Source: Acanthacorydalis orientalis
Taxonomy: Eukaryota; Arthropoda; Insecta; Megaloptera; Corydalidae
NCBI GenBank assembly: GCA_034766995.1
Contig: CM068318.1
Span: forward strand, 1,460,001-1,524,000
Direction: 5' to 3'
DNA: 64,000 nt
A program made the position numbers and the translations under genes. Below the pieces are notes generated by a model. It worked only from the letters and a program-made list of their open reading frames with translations, searched no databases and had not been told where the DNA came from. Of the stretch, positions 60,231 through 64,000 are shown piece by piece (positions within the stretch are counted from its first letter, which is position 1; each line of letters begins with the position of its first letter).

Positions 60231-61164
60231 ATAATACTTTCATGTTTTTAAAATAATTAAGAAGTTTCATTATTTTCTCAAGTACGAATAAAAAAATATC
60301 TCCGCCGTAAAAACAAGTTCTGAAGTTATCGATCATCGTAAAAATCCATAAACATTAATTCTTATTCAACGAGGTCATGTGTGAAATTAATTTCGATTGT
60401 CGTCGATGAAAAACAGGACATTCTGTAGCGTAACAAGTGAATCATCACGGCCGAGCGTCGTTTAAAGTATAGCGTGTTCGTTTTTTCCCTCTCCCTCCAG
60501 TATAGTTACGAAAAATGCCCGTGTGTACGGTTTTGTAAAATTGAGCGTGAAATTGTGGCAAAAAACGTTTGTTTGTGGAGTCATTGGACTCTTTTAGGTC
60601 ATTATAAATTATTACATAAACGGACTCGACGAAAGACAATTATTTTTACGTTCATGCACATCTCTGTAATCTTGCGTACGTATAACGGGTTCAGACACAT
60701 TTCAGAGAATGCTTTCTAAATTTTATTACTTTTTGCGTTAATAAAAAAACACTTGTAAAATTTCATAGAAACAGACACACGAACATGTAGGTTTTTTTTT
60801 TTGCTTTCTTGTGGTGACATTGAGAATTTTCTTGTCTGTTTTTAACTCTTTTGAGACTTTTGGAAGGGATGAATCTGATCGAAGTTCGTTAGTTATTTGG
60901 GGTCGAAGGCTGCGTCGACAACGAAGGTCATTAGCGTCCGAAATCTAATTAAAGTTTTGTACGAAAAAATAGGATCCTTTTGGTATATAGAACGTTATTT
61001 ATTTTATGTACTGAAGCATATTGGATTAACCCTCTACCGGTTATAAAACATTTCTTATAATATAGTTATATAAGACTATTTTATGATACGTGTATCTTTT
61101 TGTGTATGTAAATATACTTGTCTATTTAAAAAAGTCAGCAAATAAAAACCAGTGTTTGAAAAAC

Positions 61165-61196
61165 ATTTATATATAGACATATATATATAAATATGT

Positions 61197-61241
<45 letters not shown>
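61165..61241. repeat. (TA)n microsatellite
   Basis: TA tract with a few interruptions at its left edge. Confidence 0.9.
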
Positions 61242-61245
<4 letters not shown>

Positions 61246-61359
61246 TGTTTTGCTTTATTATGTATTTTAATCGTAGAAAATATGTTTCAATACTAGTCGA
61301 ATCCCTAAAGAGCGGTGTAAGAATCTTACAGATATTGTAACGTGTTGTGAAAGGGTAAA

Positions 61360-61670
61360 GTTCGTTCTACACAATTGATTTTTTTTTCATCCCACAAACC
61401 ACACAACTTTTTCTGGTCTAAAATGTTCAATAAATCATCATTGATCATTTTTGAGTATCGATTATGCGCTAAACTTCAAAAAAGTCTGATGTTTTTCTGT
61501 ATCTTGGTTCTCTGAAGATGATGGCATCATCATCGAAATGCGCATAAACAACAATCGAAAACGATTTATAATTATTCATTGAACATTTCTGATCAGAAAA
61601 CATTTTTGTTGTTTGTGGGATGAAAAAGAATTCATTTGTGAAAGCGAATTTTAAAACTTGGTTTCAAAAG
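61360..61670. mobile_element. Foldback-family copy with clear inverted arms
   Basis: The left arm (atcccacaaaccacacaact, tctaaaatgttcaataaatc) is matched by an inverted right arm (attgaacatttctgatcaga, ttgttgtttgtgggatgaaa). The centre holds ctgaagatgatggcatcatc and aatgcgcataaacaacaatc. No coding content. Confidence 0.75.
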
Positions 61671-62535
61671 TAATAAGAATTAAATGTTTTTAAAATAAAG
61701 TGTGTCCATGTTTGAATTTTCTATACATTACTGTCTTCTTCGAAAAGATTAATATAAATATCGAATTTTTGAAAGAATCTCATATTTCGAAAAAATGCAG
61801 AATTTTTTTAAAAAATTAAAAACTTTCAAGTGTTTTCATATTAAAGATCGTGGCTCAATTCCCGATTCATTGATATGTATATATATATGTATATGTGTGT
61901 GTGTGTATGTATATTTGTGATTTGACTGATAGAGAATTTTACATGCAAGAGTTTCAAGTCATTGAAAGATAATTCCGACCGAAAAAAGAAAATCGCTTGT
62001 GTAATTTTTGTACCGATTATTTTTATAATTTCAATTGTCGATTGTTATAAACAGCGATAACTGAAATTGTTTCACGCACTTGTGAATACTTATCTATTAT
62101 TATTGAAGGCAGTGTAAAATATCACAGATAATAGTAAACAATACGCGCATTTTTATCTTCGAATAGAATTGTATTTTTCTATTTCGGGAGTGAATTGTAC
62201 GTTTATACTGCTATTCGTGATTAGCAGTTAGTTTTTGTTAGTCTGTTTACAAATATGTCCAAGTTATTACGAACTATTTATGGAATTAAATTGTAGAATT
62301 ATATTGATGGTGTAATATATTATATAGAGGCCGAGGAGTCGACTTTCTATTGTACTTGAGACATTCTTTTTTAGTTTTATTCTCTCATCTGCCGGTCGGT
62401 TCGACTTGAGGTTCTTTCATGTTAGAGCAGAGCCATAGTATTTCTAGTCGATCGATCTGTGTGCTGTTCGATTCGTCGGGCGCGGGGTTTAAAAAATGAT
62501 TTTAAATATATCAGTTCAAGTTTGAACTAGTAGAC

Positions 62536-62571
62536 TATAAATCCGTGTGCGAGAGAGCATCAGATCGGTCA
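62536..62571 (+). promoter_or_regulatory. Candidate core promoter of the right-end gene
   Basis: TATAAA at 62,536-62,541 is followed by a GAGAGAG run (62,551-62,557) and initiator-like tcag near 62,560-62,563, 26 bp after the TATA start. CpG density rises from about 62,330 onward. Start codon and acceptor for the first recognisable coding exon are 570 bp downstream, implying a 5' noncoding exon and intron. Confidence 0.35.
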
Positions 62572-63131
62572 CTCACCGCGAAAAAACCATCAGATTGCAA
62601 AGCTCTGTGGACCATGACACACTTCACTACTCGCACGGACAATGCTAATTGCGTTCATAGTGTATCCGGGCTTTACAACATACACTTCCGTGACGATGAT
62701 TTGTTCTATTGACAAAAGTATGGAGAACTGTGCGAACAATATTTATACATTATTTAGAAATATGTGTTATGAATCGAACGCACTTGCACGTAGAACCTTC
62801 GTTCATTTTTTTTTATTCGTCACTCTTATTGAATTCGGTGATTATTTTTGTCATTTCTGTAACCTTCGTTTTGTATATTTGCATTTTGTTAATCGGCAGT
62901 CACGTTTGTTCACACGCCACATTTTTACGTTTCACTGCGAACTGGCAATAAATAAATAAATTTTTAAATGTTATGTCGCCGAATGATAAAATAAAAAATA
63001 GATTTTATACGGTGATGATTGATGATGTTGTTAACTAGTTCAAAACATGAACAATCGAAAATACAACAATTCGTTTTTGTTTTCGTTAATTCAAATGTTT
63101 TACCATTGTAGAAAAAAAATAATATTTCACA

Positions 63132-64000
63132 ATGTTTTTGTACGTTGTGCTGGCACTGTTGCCTTTACACACCTTCGCCAAACTGGAGCTCGTCGGCTCG
63201 GCATGGGAAGTGTTCCCAGAACGCGACGAACTCTTTAACGACGATCAGGATTTATCGAACGTCAAACTCGGAAATTCGGGCGACTCCGTTCTCGAAACGC
63301 ATTTGATTTCGTCGCGCGGTTTCATGAGTCCGAACAGAAAAGCCAGATCTCCGACGTACCGTGTCGTCGAGTCGCCGGGACTGAGAAGCCATTTCCATTT
63401 GGATTATCCGGTCGACGACGAAACGAGGAGACTGACGGACGCCGTCAGCGTCGCGTCGAAAAAGATATCGAAACGTTCTATAGAGAGTATGGAATCGCAC
63501 GACGATAATAAAAAGTCCGAATCGATCGGTTCGAACGAAGAGCAGAGCGACGAAGAAGAGAACGATGTCAAACAGGAGAAATACACGCATTTCGAAGAAT
63601 CGAAGAGCGAGTCCGGCGAAAATCTTAAAGTGTTACAGAGTCCGCGCGAGGCGCGCGGAGCGACCAAAGAACAGTGGATCAAGCAACCGTATCCGGTCGA
63701 TTTCAGCAGCCGGAAAGATCCGTCGAACAATAACATCAACGGCGACGATCAGCACACGTCCGAGACAAACGGCAATAACAATCTGAACGTCCGAGCGCCG
63801 AACGTACATTTCGTCACGCAGAAACGTTTGGAGCAGGCCGAATCCCGACCGGAACCGTCGCCGAGGCTGCCTGCTCCTCCTCCACTGCCGCCGCGTTCGT
63901 ACGAGTCGAGGAAGGATTACTCGCGAGCGAGGAACCTGGACTCGTACGATTATCGTAACGATGTCCGGCGTAGAAACTACGATGCGCCGAGACGCGATTA
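63132..64000 (+). CDS. Secreted or membrane protein, N-terminal exon, cut by window end
   Basis: An ATG at 63,132, 22 nt after an acceptor (ttaccattgtag), opens a frame that stays open for 289 codons to the window edge. It starts MFLYVVLALLPLHTFAKLEL, a good signal peptide with likely cleavage after TFA. The rest is charged and low in complexity: an acidic Ser/Glu stretch (about residues 117-170), several basic KR/RR sites including KKISKRS near 114-119, a Pro-rich stretch (RLPAPPPLPPRS) and then Arg/Tyr/Asp-rich sequence (SYDYRNDVRRRNYD). No domain recognised. The dibasic sites would fit a secreted precursor, but a membrane or matrix protein is equally possible. Codons are GC- and CpG-richer than most genes here. 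Confidence 0.8.
   Translation, partial: MFLYVVLALLPLHTFAKLELVGSAWEVFPERDELFNDDQDLSNVKLGNSGDSVLETHLISSRGFMSPNRKARSPTYRVVESPGLRSHFHLDYPVDDETRRLTDAVSVASKKISKRSIESMESHDDNKKSESIGSNEEQSDEEENDVKQEKYTHFEESKSESGENLKVLQSPREARGATKEQWIKQPYPVDFSSRKDPSNNNINGDDQHTSETNGNNNLNVRAPNVHFVTQKRLEQAESRPEPSPRLPAPPPLPPRSYESRKDYSRARNLDSYDYRNDVRRRNYDAPRRD

Larger units (their letters stand above)
57061..62300. other. Gene-poor AT-rich DNA with dispersed repeats
   Basis: No coding exon could be supported. The region holds (TA)n tracts (57,136-57,160; 58,602-58,619; 61,200-61,240) and foldback-family pieces. A diverged ~240-bp direct repeat also occurs: gaaattgtatttttttgtgatg and tcctggaagagta segments near 59,405-59,580 recur near 59,655-59,830. 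Scattered short frames lack splice or family support. Confidence 0.55.

Noticed and set aside
62642..62959. Two overlapping open frames (105 and 80 codons) upstream of the right-end gene
   Set aside because: They overlap in different frames, have no family similarity and probably lie in the 5' intron or leader of the gene at 63,132.

Overview
The window is eukaryotic nuclear DNA. It is very AT-rich, has many long (TA)n microsatellites, genes broken by short GT-AG introns (about 50-100 nt as well as longer ones), and animal gene families (UPF2, a mitochondrial ferredoxin, arrestin-domain proteins, two cilium/centrosome proteins). Mariner (irritans-like) and P-element-like relics and the protein sequences point to an insect. 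The order cannot be fixed from sequence alone.

Positions 1-21.5 kb are repeat territory. There is a ~445-bp tandem AT repeat (0.4-1.8 kb), then a ~350-bp tandem repeat (2.65-4.38 kb) running into a decayed mariner. Next comes a large nested array (5.3-18.4 kb) of ~3.37-kb units. Each unit contains a ~1-kb CpG-rich block, an AT-rich part with internal ~150-180-bp subrepeats, a (TA)n tract and one ~350-bp monomer. Units alternate in type (A, B, A, B), giving a dimeric higher-order period of 6,756 bp. The B units each carry an intact small reading frame that looks like a spliced gene for a short secreted peptide; in A units it is broken. Three ~0.9-kb repeats separated by (TA)n follow (18.6-21.5 kb).

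Positions 21.5-32.2 kb: two P-element transposase fragments lie in opposite orientation. Then come two convergent genes whose relatives both act at cilia or centrosomes: TMEM17 (+, four exons) and an SDCCAG8 homologue (-, about 12 exons, 1,098 residues as modelled). The latter ends in an unusual Gln/Tyr/Glu-rich exon.

Positions 36.3-50.9 kb: UPF2 (+, almost wholly in one 3.2-kb exon), FDX2 (+, four exons), and two intact tandem arrestin-domain genes (-, seven exons each, 425 residues each). The arrestin pair arose by a ~5-kb tandem duplication whose left edge cut through the last intron/exon of FDX2, leaving an orphan piece of FDX2 exon 4 beside the second copy.

Positions 52-62.3 kb are mostly gene-poor DNA seeded with copies of a foldback (inverted-repeat) element family. 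There is one candidate pair of small coding exons (54.2-54.9 kb) and a GC-richer interval of unknown meaning (56.4-56.85 kb). From about 62.3 kb CpG content rises. A candidate promoter precedes the start of a secreted or membrane-protein gene (63,132 to the window edge) that is cut off by the window end.

No rRNA, tRNA or CRISPR array was found. The best candidates for something undescribed are the peptide gene embedded in the satellite-like higher-order array, the CpG-rich block in each unit, and the foldback family.
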